A DNA stretch of 26,212 bases from Euglena gracilis. Taxonomy: Eukaryota > Euglenozoa > Euglenophyceae > Euglenales > Euglenaceae. The DNA is taken from assembly GCA_900893395.1 (NCBI GenBank), contig CAAHFI010044459.1:1-26212 (forward strand), read 5' to 3'. The notes under the pieces are model-generated. The model saw only the letters and a program-made list of their open reading frames with translations, did no database searches and had not been told where the DNA came from. The position numbers and the translations under genes were made by a program. This document shows, piece by piece, positions 1-11,830 of the stretch (position 1 is the stretch's first letter; each line of letters begins with the position of its first letter).

Positions 1-2600
1 CAAAATCCCTTGTGTTGCCGAACCGTTTTGGAAGCCAATCCCTTTTGTTGCTCAACTGTTCCCAGGCCCCAAATAACAAAATCCCTTGGTGACTGCCGAA
101 CCGTTTTGGAAGCAATCCTTTTGCTGCTCAACTGTCCCAGGGCCCCAAAATAACAAAATCCCTTTGTGCTGCCGAACCGTTTTGGAAGCGAATCCCTTTT
201 GTGCTCAACTGTCCCAGGGCCCAAAATAAACAAAATCCCTGTGCTGCCGAACCGTTTTGGAAGCCAATCCCTTTTGCTGCTCAACTGTCCCAGGGCCCCA
301 AAATAACAAAAATCCCTTGTGTTGCCGAACCGTTTTGGAAGCCAATCCCTTTTGTTGCTCAACTGTCCCAGGGCCCCAAAATAAACAAAATCCTTGTGCT
401 GCCGAACCGTTTTGGAAAGCAATCCCTTTGTTGCTCAACTGTCCCAGGGCCCCAAAATAACAAAATCCCTGTGTTGCCGAACCGTTTTGGAAGCCGAATC
501 CCTTTTGTTGCTCAACTGTCCCAGGGCCCCAAAATAACAAAATCCCTTGTGCTGCCGAACCGTTTTGGAAGCAATCCCTTTTGTTGCTCAACTGTCCCAG
601 GGCCCCAAAATAACAAAATCCCTTGTGCTGCCGAACCGTTTTGGAAGCCAATCCCTTTTGTTGCTCAACTGTCCCAGGGCCCCAAAATAACAAAATCCTT
701 GTGCTGCCGAACCGTTTTGGAAGCCAATCCCTTTTGTTGCTCAACTGTCCCAGGCCCCAAAATAACAAAATCCTTGTGTGCCGAACCGTTTTGGAAGCCA
801 ATCCCTTTTGCTGCTCAACTGTCCCAGGGCCCCAAAATAACAAAATCCCTTGTGTGCCGAACCGTTTTGGAAGCCAATCCCTTTTGTTGCTCAACTGTCC
901 CAGGGCCCCAAAATAACAAAATCCCTTGTGTGCCGAACCGTTTTGGAAGCAATCCCTTTTGTTGCTCAACTGTCCCAGGGCCCCAAAATAACAAAATCCT
1001 GTGTTGCCGAACCGTTTTGGAAGCAATCCCTTTTGTTTGCTCAACTGTCCCAGGGCCCCAAAATAACAAAATCCCTTGTGCTGCCGAACCGTTTTGAAGC
1101 AATCCCTTTTGTTGCTCAACTGTCCCAGGGCCCCAAAATAACAAAATCCTTGTGTTGCCGAACCGTTTTGGAAGCCAATCCCTTTTGTTGCTCAACTGTT
1201 CCCAGGGCCCCAAATAACAAAATCCCTTGTGTTGCCGAACCGTTTTGGAAGCAATCCCTTTTGCTGCTCAACTGTCCAGGGCCCAAAATAACAAAATCCC
1301 TTGTGCTGCCGAACCGTTTTGGAAGCCAATCCCTTTTGTTGCTCAACTGTCCCAGGGCCCCAAAATAACAAAATCCCTTGTGTTGCCGAACCGTTTTGGA
1401 AGCAATCCCTTTTGTTGCTCAACTGTCCAGGGCCCCAAAATAACAAAATCCCTTGTGCTGCCGAACCGTTTTGGAAGCCAATCCCTTTTGTTGCTCAACT
1501 GTCCCAGGGCCCCAAAATAACAAAATCCTTGTGTTGCCGAACCGTTTTGGAAGCAATCCCTTTTGCTGCTCAACTGTCCAGGGCCCCAAAATAACAAAAT
1601 CCCTTGTGCTGCCGAACCGTTTTGGAAGCCAATCCCTTTTGTGCTCAACTGTCCCAGGGCCCCAAAATAACAAAATCCCTTGTGTTGCCGAACCGTTTTG
1701 GAAGCAATCCCTTTTGTTGCTCAACTGTCCCAGGGCCCCAAAATAACAAAATCCCTTGTGTTGCCGAACCGTTTTGGAAGCCAATCCCTTTTGTTGCTCA
1801 ACTGTCCCAGGGCCCCAAAATAACAAAATCCCTTGTGTTGCCGAACCGTTTTGGAAGCAATCCCTTTTGCTGCTCAACTGTCCCAGGGCCCCAAAATAAC
1901 AAAATCCCTTGTGCTGCCGAACCGTTTTGGAAGCCAATCCCTTTTGCTGCTCAACTGTCCAGGGCCCCAAAATAACAAAATCCCTTGTTGCCGAACCGTT
2001 TTGGAAGCCAATCCCTTTTGTTGCTCAACTGTCCCAGGGCCCAAAATAACAAAATCCCTTGTGCTGCCGAACCGTTTTGGAAGCCAATCCCTTTTTTGCT
2101 CAACTGTCCCAGGGCCCCAAAATAACAAAATCCCTTGTGTTGCCGAACCGTTTTGGAAGCCAATCCTTTTGTTGCTCAACTGTCCCAGGGCCCCAAAATA
2201 ACAAAATCCCTTGTGTTGCCGAACCGTTTTGGAAGCCAATCCCTTTTGTTGCTCAACTGTCCAGGGCCCAAAATAACAAAATCCCTTGTGCTGCCGAACC
2301 GTTTTGGAAGCAATCCCTTTTGTTGCTCAACTGTCCCAGGCCCCAAAATAACAAAATCCCTTGTGCTGCCGAACCGTTTTGGAAGCAATCCCTTTTGTTG
2401 CTCAACTGTCCCAGGGCCCCAAAATAACAAAATCCCTTGTGTGCCGAACCGTTTTGGAAGCCAATCCCTTTTGTTGCTCAACTGTCCCAGGGCCCCAAAA
2501 TAACAAAATCCCTTGTGCTGCCGAACCGTTTTGGAAGCAATCCCTTTTGTTGCTCAACTGTCCCAGGGCCCCAAAATAACAAAATCCCTTGTGTTGCCGA
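1..2600. repeat. Left zone: heterogeneous monomers with GTGCTGCC variant
   Basis: Copies here differ from neighbour to neighbour by small indels, mostly in the C and A runs: CCCAGGCCCC, GGGCCCAAAATAAA, AATCCTTG, GTGTGCCG. Two substitutions are common. GTGCTGCCG (T to C at monomer 15) recurs up to about 2,520 and is not seen further right. GCTGCTC (T to C at monomer 48) continues to about 6,040. One copy near 85-97 carries a local disruption, CTTGGTGACTGCC, in place of CTTGTGTTGCC. Some copies near 195 and 495 carry GAAGCGAAT or GAAGCCGAAT, forms otherwise typical of the far right zone. This is the pattern of a less homogenised array edge, although poor consensus quality near a contig end could add to it. 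Confidence 0.85.
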
Positions 2601-5600
2601 ACCGTTTGGAAGCAATCCTTTTGCTGCTCAACTGTCCCAGGGCCCCAAAATAACAAAATCCCTTGTGTTGCCGAACCGTTTTGGAAGCAATCCCTTTTGC
2701 TGCTCAACTGTCCAGGGCCCCAAAATAACAAAATCCCTTGTGTTGCCGAACCGTTTTGGAAGCCAATCCCTTTTGTTGCTCAACTGTCCCAGGGCCCCAA
2801 AATAACAAAATCCCTTGTGTTGCCGAACCGTTTTGGAAGCAATCCCTTTTGTTGCTCAACTGTCCCAGGGCCCCAAAATAACAAAATCCCTTGTGTTGCC
2901 GAACCGTTTTGGAAGCAATCCCTTTTGTGCTCAACTGTCCCAGGGCCCCAAAATAACAAAATCCCTTGTGTTGCCGAACCGTTTTGGAAGCAATCCTTTT
3001 GCTGCTCAACTGTCCCAGGGCCCCAAAATAACAAAATCCCTTGTGTTGCCGAACCGTTTTGGAAGCCAATCCCTTTTGCTGCTCAACTGTCCCAGGGCCC
3101 CAAAATAACAAAATCCCTTGTGTTGCCGAACCGTTTTGGAAGCAATCCCTTTTGTTGCTCAACTGTCCCAGGGCCCCAAAATAACAAAATCCCTTGTTGC
3201 CGAACCGTTTTGGAAGCAATCCCTTTTGTTGCTCAACTGTCCCAGGGCCCCAAAATAACAAAATCCCTTGTGTTGCCGAACCGTTTTGGAAGCAATCCCT
3301 TTTGCTGCTCAACTGTCCCAGGGCCCCAAAATAACAAAATCCCTTGTGTTGCCGAACCGTTTTGGAAGCAATCCCTTTTGCTGCTCAACTGTCCCAGGGC
3401 CCCAAAATAACAAAATCCCTTGTGTTGCCGAACCGTTTTGGAAGCAATCCTTTTGCTGCTCAACTGTCCCAGGGCCCCAAAATAACAAAATCCCTTGTTG
3501 CCGAACCGTTTTGGAAGCAATCCCTTTTGTTGCTCAACTGTCCCAGGGCCCCAAAATAACAAAATCCCTTGTGTTGCCGAACCGTTTTGGAAGCAATCCC
3601 TTTTGCTGCTCAACTGTCCCAGGGCCCCAAAATAACAAAATCCCTTGTGTTGCCGAACCGTTTTGGAAGCAATCCCTTTGTTGCTCAACTGTCCCAGGGC
3701 CCCAAAATAACAAAATCCCTTGTGTTGCCGAACCGTTTTGGAAGCCAATCCCTTTTGTTGCTCAACTGTCCCAGGGCCCCAAAATAACAAAATCCCTTGT
3801 GTTGCCGAACCGTTTTGGAAGCCAATCCCTTTTGCTGCTCAACTGTCCAGGGCCCCAAAATAACAAAATCCCTTGTGTTGCCGAACCGTTTTGGAAGCCA
3901 ATCCCTTTTGTTGCTCAACTGTCCCAGGGCCCCAAAATAACAAAATCCCTTGTGTTGCCGAACCGTTTTGGAAGCAATCCCTTTTGCTGCTCAACTGTCC
4001 CAGGGCCCCAAAATAACAAAATCCCTTGTGTTGCCGAACCGTTTTGGAAGCAATCCTTTTGTGCTCAACTGTCCCAGGGCCCCAAAATAACAAAATCCCT
4101 TGTGTTGCCGAACCGTTTTGGAAGCAATCCCTTTTGTTGCTCAACTGTCCCAGGGCCCCAAAATAACAAAATCCCTTGTGTTGCCGAACCGTTTTGGAAG
4201 CAATCCCTTTTGCTGCTCAACTGTCCCAGGGCCCCAAAATAACAAAATCCCTTGTGTTGCCGAACCGTTTTGGAAGCCAATCCCTTTTGTTGCTCAACTG
4301 TCCCAGGGCCCCAAAATAACAAAATCCCTTGTGTTGCCGAACCGTTTTGGAAGCCAATCCCTTTTGTTGCTCAACTGTCCCAGGGCCCCAAAATAACAAA
4401 ATCCCTTGTGTTGCCGAACCGTTTTGGAAGCAATCCCTTTTGTTGCTCAACTGTCCCAGGGCCCCAAAATAACAAAATCCCTTGTGTTGCCGAACCGTTT
4501 TGGAAGCAATCCCTTTTGCTGCTCAACTGTCCCAGGGCCCCAAAATAACAAAATCCCTTGTGTTGCCGAACCGTTTTGGAAGCAATCCCTTTTGTTGCTC
4601 AACTGTCCCAGGGCCCCAAAATAACAAAATCCCTTGTGTTGCCGAACCGTTTTGGAAGCCAATCCCTTTTGTTGCTCAACTGTCCCAGGGCCCCAAAATA
4701 ACAAAATCCCTTGTGTTGCCGAACCGTTTTGGAAGCAATCCCTTTTGCTGCTCAACTGTCCCAGGGCCCCAAAATAACAAAATCCCTTGTGTTGCCGAAC
4801 CGTTTTGGAAGCAATCCCTTTTGCTGCTCAACTGTCCCAGGGCCCCAAAATAACAAAATCCCTTGTGTTGCCGAACCGTTTTGGAAGCCAATCCCTTTTG
4901 CTGCTCAACTGTCCCAGGGCCCCAAAATAACAAAATCCCTTGTGTTGCCGAACCGTTTTGGAAGCAATCCCTTTTGTTGCTCAACTGTCCCAGGGCCCCA
5001 AAATAACAAAATCCCTTGTGTTGCCGAACCGTTTTGGAAGCAATCCCTTTTGTTGCTCAACTGTCCCAGGGCCCCAAAATAACAAAATCCCTTGTGTTGC
5101 CGAACCGTTTTGGAAGCAATCCCTTTTGCTGCTCAACTGTCCCAGGGCCCCAAAATAACAAAATCCCTTGTGTTGCCGAACCGTTTTGGAAGCAATCCCT
5201 TTTGCTGCTCAACTGTCCCAGGGCCCCAAAATAACAAAATCCCTTGTGTTGCCGAACCGTTTTGGAAGCAATCCTTTTGTTGCTCAACTGTCCCAGGGCC
5301 CCAAAATAACAAAATCCCTTGTGTTGCCGAACCGTTTTGGAAGCCAATCCCTTTTGTTGCTCAACTGTCCCAGGGCCCCAAAATAACAAAATCCCTTGTG
5401 TTGCCGAACCGTTTTGGAAGCCAATCCCTTTTGTTGCTCAACTGTCCCAGGGCCCCAAAATAACAAAATCCCTTGTGTTGCCGAACCGTTTTGGAAGCCA
5501 ATCCCTTTTGTGCTCAACTGTCCCAGGGCCCCAAAATAACAAAATCCCTTGTGTTGCCGAACCGTTTTGGAAGCCAATCCCTTTTGCTGCTCAACTGTCC

Positions 5601-6300
5601 CAGGGCCCCAAAATAACAAAATCCCTTGTGTTGCCGAACCGTTTTGGAAGCAATCCCTTTTGTTGCTCAACTGTCCAGGGCCCCAAAATAACAAAATCCC
5701 TTGTGTTGCCGAACCGTTTTGGAAGCAATCCCTTTTGTTGCTCAACTGTCCCAGGGCCCCAAAATAACAAAATCCCTTGTGTTGCCGAACCGTTTTGGAA
5801 GCCAATCCCTTTTGTGCTCAACTGTCCCAGGGCCCCAAAATAACAAAATCCCTTGTGTTGCCGAACCGTTTTGGAAGCAATCCCTTTTGTTGCTCAACTG
5901 TCCAGGGCCCCAAAATAACAAAATCCCTTGTGTTGCCGAACCGTTTTGGAAGCCAATCCCTTTTGTTGCTCAACTGTCCAGGGCCCCAAAATAACAAAAT
6001 CCCTTGTGTTGCCGAACCGTTTTGGAAGCCAATCCCTTTTGCTGCTCAACTGTCCAGGGCCCCAAAATAACAAAATCCCTTGTGTTGCCGAACCGTTTTG
6101 GAAGCAATCCCTTTTGTTGCTCAACTGTCCCAGGGCCCCAAAATAACAAAATCCCTTGTGTTGCCGAACCGTTTTGGAAGCCAATCCCTTTTGTTGCTCA
6201 ACTGTCCCAGGGCCCCAAAATAACAAAATCCCTTGTGTTGCCGAACCGTTTTGGAAGCAATCCCTTTTGTTGCTCAACTGTCCCAGGGCCCCAAAATAAC
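2600..6300. repeat. Left-inner zone dominated by a 76-bp monomer (GGAAGCAATCCC)
   Basis: Most units lack one C at monomer 35-36, reading GGAAGCAATCCC, and so step by 76 bp; an uninterrupted run of this form lies at about 4,930-5,260. Full 77-bp GGAAGCCAATCCC units are interspersed and take over after about 6,170. Both GTTGCTC and GCTGCTC occur, the last GCTGCTC being near 6,040. Occasional units lack a T (TTTTGTGCTC, for example near 4,060, 5,510 and 5,810) or a C in CTGTCCCAGG (for example near 3,846, 5,670, 5,900, 5,976 and 6,052). This zone looks like an intermediate generation between the ragged left zone and the uniform core. Confidence 0.85.
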
Positions 6301-6557
6301 AAAATCCCTTGTGTTGCCGAACCGTTTTGGAAGCCAATCCCTTTTGTTGCTCAACTGTCCCAGGGCCCCAAAATAACAAAATCCCTTGTGTTGCCGAACC
6401 GTTTTGGAAGCCAATCCCTTTTGTTGCTCAACTGTCCCAGGGCCCCAAAATAACAAAATCCCTTGTGTTGCCGAACCGTTTTGGAAGCCAATCCCTTTTG
6501 TTGCTCAACTGTCCCAGGGCCCCAAAATAACAAAATCCCTTGTGTTGCCGAACCGTT

Positions 6558-6568
6558 TTGGAAGCCAA
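6558..6568. other. Short dyad TTGG-AAG-CCAA, present in every core unit
   Basis: TTGGAAGCCAA is a perfect 4-bp inverted repeat around a 3-base centre, monomer positions 28-38. Nearly all core copies keep it. It is lost in the 76-bp left-zone form (GGAAGCAAT, one C missing) and in the right-zone form (GGAAGCGAAT). Whether it binds a protein or forms a small hairpin is unknown; a 4-bp stem is weak. Confidence 0.5.
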
Positions 6569-6576
6569 TCCCTTTT

Positions 6577-6586
6577 GTTGCTCAAC
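6577..6586. other. Short dyad GTTG-CT-CAAC
   Basis: GTTGCTCAAC is a 4-bp inverted repeat around CT, monomer positions 47-56. It is intact in the core. In both outer zones many copies read GCTGCTCAAC, and scattered copies read GTGCTCAAC; both break the dyad. No function can be assigned from sequence. Confidence 0.5.
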
Positions 6587-6593
6587 TGTCCCA

Positions 6594-6599
6594 GGGCCC
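6594..6599. other. GGGCCC palindrome, once per unit
   Basis: The hexamer GGGCCC (an ApaI recognition site) lies in CCCAGGGCCCC, monomer positions 64-69. It is kept in nearly every copy across the window, including the S form and most of the divergent flanks; exceptions include units near base 70, 750, 2,340 and 24,890. It gives a nearly regular 76-77 bp restriction ladder, useful for confirming the array physically. Confidence 0.85.
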
Positions 6600-9500
6600 C
6601 AAAATAACAAAATCCCTTGTGTTGCCGAACCGTTTTGGAAGCCAATCCCTTTTGTTGCTCAACTGTCCCAGGGCCCCAAAATAACAAAATCCCTTGTGTT
6701 GCCGAACCGTTTTGGAAGCCAATCCTTTTGTTGCTCAACTGTCCCAGGGCCCCAAAATAACAAAATCCCTTGTGTTGCCGAACCGTTTTGGAAGCCAATC
6801 CCTTTTGTTGCTCAACTGTCCCAGGGCCCCAAAATAACAAAATCCCTTGTGTTGCCGAACCGTTTTGGAAGCCAATCCCTTTTGTGCTCAACTGTCCCAG
6901 GGCCCCAAAATAACAAAATCCCTTGTGTTGCCGAACCGTTTTGGAAGCCAATCCCTTTTGTTGCTCAACTGTCCCAGGGCCCCAAAATAACAAAATCCCT
7001 TGTGTTGCCGAACCGTTTTGGAAGCAATCCCTTTTGTTGCTCAACTGTCCCAGGGCCCCAAAATAACAAAATCCCTTGTGTTGCCGAACCGTTTTGGAAG
7101 CAATCCCTTTTGTTGCTCAACTGTCCCAGGGCCCCAAAATAACAAAATCCCTTGTGTTGCCGAACCGTTTTGGAAGCAATCCCTTTTGTTGCTCAACTGT
7201 CCCAGGGCCCCAAAATAACAAAATCCCTTGTGTTGCCGAACCGTTTTGGAAGCCAATCCCTTTTGTTGCTCAACTGTCCCAGGGCCCCAAAATAACAAAA
7301 TCCCTTGTGTTGCCGAACCGTTTTGGAAGCAATCCCTTTTGTGCTCAACTGTCCCAGGGCCCCAAAATAACAAAATCCCTTGTGTTGCCGAACCGTTTTG
7401 GAAGCCAATCCCTTTTGTTGCTCAACTGTCCCAGGGCCCCAAAATAACAAAATCCCTTGTGTTGCCGAACCGTTTTGGAAGCCAATCCCTTTTGTTGCTC
7501 AACTGTCCCAGGGCCCCAAAATAACAAAATCCCTTGTGTTGCCGAACCGTTTTGGAAGCCAATCCCTTTTGTTGCTCAACTGTCCCAGGGCCCCAAAATA
7601 ACAAAATCCCTTGTGTTGCCGAACCGTTTTGGAAGCCAATCCCTTTTGTTGCTCAACTGTCCCAGGGCCCCAAAATAACAAAATCCCTTGTGTTGCCGAA
7701 CCGTTTTGGAAGCCAATCCCTTTTGTTGCTCAACTGTCCAGGGCCCCAAAATAACAAAATCCCTTGTGTTGCCGAACCGTTTTGGAAGCCAATCCCTTTT
7801 GTTGCTCAACTGTCCCAGGGCCCCAAAATAACAAAATCCCTTGTGTTGCCGAACCGTTTTGGAAGCCAATCCCTTTTGTTGCTCAACTGTCCCAGGGCCC
7901 CAAAATAACAAAATCCCTTGTGTTGCCGAACCGTTTTGGAAGCCAATCCCTTTTGTTGCTCAACTGTCCCAGGGCCCCAAAATAACAAAATCCCTTGTGT
8001 TGCCGAACCGTTTTGGAAGCCAATCCCTTTTGTTGCTCAACTGTCCCAGGGCCCCAAAATAACAAAATCCCTTGTGTTGCCGAACCGTTTTGGAAGCCAA
8101 TCCCTTTTGTTGCTCAACTGTCCCAGGGCCCCAAAATAACAAAATCCCTTGTGTTGCCGAACCGTTTTGGAAGCCAATCCCTTTTGTTGCTCAACTGTCC
8201 CAGGGCCCCAAAATAACAAAATCCCTTGTGTTGCCGAACCGTTTTGGAAGCAATCCCTTTTGTTGCTCAACTGTCCCAGGGCCCCAAAATAACAAAATCC
8301 CTTGTGTTGCCGAACCGTTTTGGAAGCCAATCCCTTTTGTTGCTCAACTGTCCAGGGCCCCAAAATAACAAAATCCCTTGTGTTGCCGAACCGTTTTGGA
8401 AGCCAATCCCTTTTGTTGCTCAACTGTCCCAGGGCCCCAAAATAACAAAATCCCTTGTGTTGCCGAACCGTTTTGGAAGCCAATCCCTTTTGTTGCTCAA
8501 CTGTCCCAGGGCCCCAAAATAACAAAATCCCTTGTGTTGCCGAACCGTTTTGGAAGCAATCCCTTTTGTTGCTCAACTGTCCCAGGGCCCCAAAATAACA
8601 AAATCCCTTGTGTTGCCGAACCGTTTTGGAAGCCAATCCCTTTTGTTGCTCAACTGTCCCAGGGCCCCAAAATAACAAAATCCCTTGTGTTGCCGAACCG
8701 TTTTGGAAGCCAATCCCTTTTGTGCTCAACTGTCCCAGGGCCCCAAAATAACAAAATCCCTTGTGTTGCCGAACCGTTTTGGAAGCCAATCCCTTTTGTT
8801 GCTCAACTGTCCCAGGGCCCCAAAATAACAAAATCCCTTGTGTTGCCGAACCGTTTTGGAAGCCAATCCCTTTTGTTGCTCAACTGTCCCAGGGCCCCAA
8901 AATAACAAAATCCCTTGTGTTGCCGAACCGTTTTGGAAGCCAATCCCTTTTGTTGCTCAACTGTCCCAGGGCCCCAAAATAACAAAATCCCTTGTGTTGC
9001 CGAACCGTTTTGGAAGCCAATCCCTTTTGTTGCTCAACTGTCCCAGGGCCCCAAAATAACAAAATCCCTTGTGTTGCCGAACCGTTTTGGAAGCCAATCC
9101 CTTTTGTTGCTCAACTGTCCCAGGGCCCCAAAATAACAAAATCCCTTGTGTTGCCGAACCGTTTTGGAAGCCAATCCCTTTTGTTGCTCAACTGTCCAGG
9201 GCCCCAAAATAACAAAATCCCTTGTGTTGCCGAACCGTTTTGGAAGCCAATCCCTTTTGTTGCTCAACTGTCCCAGGGCCCCAAAATAACAAAATCCCTT
9301 GTGTTGCCGAACCGTTTTGGAAGCCAATCCCTTTTGTTGCTCAACTGTCCCAGGGCCCCAAAATAACAAAATCCCTTGTGTTGCCGAACCGTTTTGGAAG
9401 CCAATCCCTTTTGTTGCTCAACTGTCCCAGGGCCCCAAAATAACAAAATCCCTTGTGTTGCCGAACCGTTTTGGAAGCCAATCCCTTTTGTTGCTCAACT

Positions 9501-11493
9501 GTCCCAGGGCCCCAAAATAACAAAATCCCTTGTGTTGCCGAACCGTTTTGGAAGCCAATCCCTTTTGTTGCTCAACTGTCCCAGGGCCCCAAAATAACAA
9601 AATCCCTTGTGTTGCCGAACCGTTTTGGAAGCCAATCCCTTTTGTTGCTCAACTGTCCCAGGGCCCCAAAATAACAAAATCCCTTGTGTTGCCGAACCGT
9701 TTTGGAAGCCAATCCCTTTTGTTGCTCAACTGTCCCAGGGCCCCAAAATAACAAAATCCCTTGTGTTGCCGAACCGTTTTGGAAGCCAATCCCTTTTGTT
9801 GCTCAACTGTCCCAGGGCCCCAAAATAACAAAATCCCTTGTGTTGCCGAACCGTTTTGGAAGCCAATCCCTTTTGTTGCTCAACTGTCCAGGGCCCCAAA
9901 ATAACAAAATCCCTTGTGTTGCCGAACCGTTTTGGAAGCCAATCCCTTTTGTTGCTCAACTGTCCCAGGGCCCCAAAATAACAAAATCCCTTGTGTTGCC
10001 GAACCGTTTTGGAAGCCAATCCCTTTTGTTGCTCAACTGTCCCAGGGCCCCAAAATAACAAAATCCCTTGTGTTGCCGAACCGTTTTGGAAGCCAATCCC
10101 TTTTGTTGCTCAACTGTCCCAGGGCCCCAAAATAACAAAATCCCTTGTGTTGCCGAACCGTTTTGGAAGCCAATCCCTTTTGTTGCTCAACTGTCCCAGG
10201 GCCCCAAAATAACAAAATCCCTTGTGTTGCCGAACCGTTTTGGAAGCCAATCCCTTTTGTTGCTCAACTGTCCCAGGGCCCCAAAATAACAAAATCCCTT
10301 GTGTTGCCGAACCGTTTTGGAAGCCAATCCCTTTTGTTGCTCAACTGTCCCAGGGCCCCAAAATAACAAAATCCCTTGTGTTGCCGAACCGTTTTGGAAG
10401 CCAATCCCTTTTGTTGCTCAACTGTCCAGGGCCCCAAAATAACAAAATCCCTTGTGTTGCCGAACCGTTTTGGAAGCCAATCCCTTTTGTTGCTCAACTG
10501 TCCCAGGGCCCCAAAATAACAAAATCCCTTGTGTTGCCGAACCGTTTTGGAAGCCAATCCCTTTTGTTGCTCAACTGTCCCAGGGCCCCAAAATAACAAA
10601 ATCCCTTGTGTTGCCGAACCGTTTTGGAAGCCAATCCCTTTTGTTGCTCAACTGTCCCAGGGCCCCAAAATAACAAAATCCCTTGTGTTGCCGAACCGTT
10701 TTGGAAGCCAATCCCTTTTGTTGCTCAACTGTCCCAGGGCCCCAAAATAACAAAATCCCTTGTGTTGCCGAACCGTTTTGGAAGCCAATCCCTTTTGTTG
10801 CTCAACTGTCCCAGGGCCCCAAAATAACAAAATCCCTTGTGTTGCCGAACCGTTTTGGAAGCCAATCCCTTTTGTTGCTCAACTGTCCCAGGGCCCCAAA
10901 ATAACAAAATCCCTTGTGTTGCCGAACCGTTTTGGAAGCCAATCCCTTTTGTTGCTCAACTGTCCCAGGGCCCCAAAATAACAAAATCCCTTGTGTTGCC
11001 GAACCGTTTTGGAAGCCAATCCCTTTTGTTGCTCAACTGTCCCAGGGCCCCAAAATAACAAAATCCCTTGTGTTGCCGAACCGTTTTGGAAGCCAATCCC
11101 TTTTGTTGCTCAACTGTCCCAGGGCCCCAAAATAACAAAATCCCTTGTGTTGCCGAACCGTTTTGGAAGCCAATCCCTTTTGTTGCTCAACTGTCCCAGG
11201 GCCCCAAAATAACAAAATCCCTTGTGTTGCCGAACCGTTTTGGAAGCCAATCCCTTTTGTTGCTCAACTGTCCCAGGGCCCCAAAATAACAAAATCCCTT
11301 GTGTTGCCGAACCGTTTTGGAAGCCAATCCCTTTTGTTGCTCAACTGTCCAGGGCCCCAAAATAACAAAATCCCTTGTGTTGCCGAACCGTTTTGGAAGC
11401 CAATCCCTTTTGTTGCTCAACTGTCCCAGGGCCCCAAAATAACAAAATCCCTTGTGTTGCCGAACCGTTTTGGAAGCCAATCCCTTTTGTTGC

Positions 11494-11830
11494 TCAACTG
11501 TCCAGGGCCCCAAAATAACAAAATCCCTTGTGTTGCCGAACCGTTTTGGAAGCCAATCCCTTTTGTTGCTCAACTGTCCAGGGCCCCAAAATAACAAAAT
11601 CCCTTGTGTTGCCGAACCGTTTTGGAAGCCAATCCCTTTTGTTGCTCAACTGTCCCAGGGCCCCAAAATAACAAAATCCCTTGTGTTGCCGAACCGTTTT
11701 GGAAGCCAATCCCTTTTGTTGCTCAACTGTCCAGGGCCCCAAAATAACAAAATCCCTTGTGTTGCCGAACCGTTTTGGAAGCCAATCCCTTTTGTTGCTC
11801 AACTGTCCAGGGCCCCAAAATAACAAAATC
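11494..11830. repeat. S-S-L-S-S length motif, copy 1
   Basis: The TCC(C) landmark falls at 11,501 (S), 11,577 (S), 11,653 (L), 11,730 (S) and 11,806 (S). The same order recurs exactly 1,228 bp downstream, a distance of 16 monomers of which four are S. This fits a 16-unit segmental duplication by unequal exchange. It is preceded by S at 11,348 and L at 11,424, which the second copy does not match. Confidence 0.7.

Larger units (their letters stand above)
6533..6589 (+). repeat. Internal half-repeat inside the monomer (diverged dimer)
   Basis: Within the representative unit, 6533-6556 (monomer 3-26) aligns without gaps to 6566-6589 (monomer 36-59), an offset of 33 bp, with 19 of 24 identities. 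Both halves share ATCCCTT, then TGTTGC, then AAC and GT. The mismatches are at monomer positions 3/36, 12/45, 19/52, 20/53 and 24/57. Beyond this block the halves diverge: the first continues TTTGGAAGCC, the second CCCAGGGCCCC plus an A-rich stretch, giving a 33-bp half and a 44-bp half. The identities are read directly. The inference is that the unit arose by duplication of a 33-44 bp precursor followed by divergence. Chance similarity is possible but unlikely for 19 of 24 ungapped matches. Confidence 0.7.
6531..6607 (+). repeat. Representative 77-bp consensus monomer (L form)
   Basis: This copy equals the form that dominates the core. By monomer position: 1-11 is CAAAATCCCTT; 12-26 is GTGTTGCCGAACCGT; 28-38 is the dyad TTGGAAGCCAA; 37-46 is a second AATCCCTTTT box; 47-56 is the dyad GTTGCTCAAC; 57-70 is TGTCCCAGGGCCCC, holding the palindrome GGGCCC; 71-77 is AAAATAA, leading into the next unit. 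There is no ATG on either strand, even across the unit junction. The strand choice is arbitrary. Variable sites across the array are the C runs at 35-36, 40-42 and 60-62, the T pair at 48-49, and substitutions at 10, 15, 36, 40 and 48. Confidence 0.95.

Noticed and set aside
201-1097. Long plus-strand open frame (about 298 codons) in the left zone, overlapped by a minus-strand frame of about 304 codons
   Set aside because: Both are translations of the satellite on opposite strands. They begin at non-ATG codons and stay open only because local indels shift the frame past the periodic TAA. They show only the repeat motif and no domain.
3268-4242. Longest open frame, about 324 codons
   Set aside because: It lies in the mixed 76/77-bp zone, starts at TTG, and repeats the same short peptide in rotating frames. 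The minus strand is also open at 3,233-3,790. It is a by-product of unit lengths.
6551-6570. CENP-B box resemblance in CCGTTTTGGAAGCC
   Set aside because: The core GGAA with nearby CG is suggestive, above all as GGAAGCGA in the right zone, but there are two extra T bases, TTCG is absent and no CGGG follows, so the essential contacts of the known box are missing.
6540-6570. tRNA-like B-box on the minus strand (CGGTTCGGCAAC) hinting at a tRNA-derived SINE origin
   Set aside because: The match to the B-box consensus is partial, no convincing A-box lies at the right distance, and there is no tRNA fold or SINE tail.
6590-6605. G-quadruplex potential in the minus-strand GGGGCCCTGGG
   Set aside because: There are only two G runs per 77-bp unit, too far from those of the next unit for an ordinary quadruplex.
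6556-6605. Hairpin from TTTTGG (monomer 26-31) and CCAAAA (monomer 69-74)
   Set aside because: A 6-bp AT-rich stem around a loop of about 37 bases is weak and could arise by chance.
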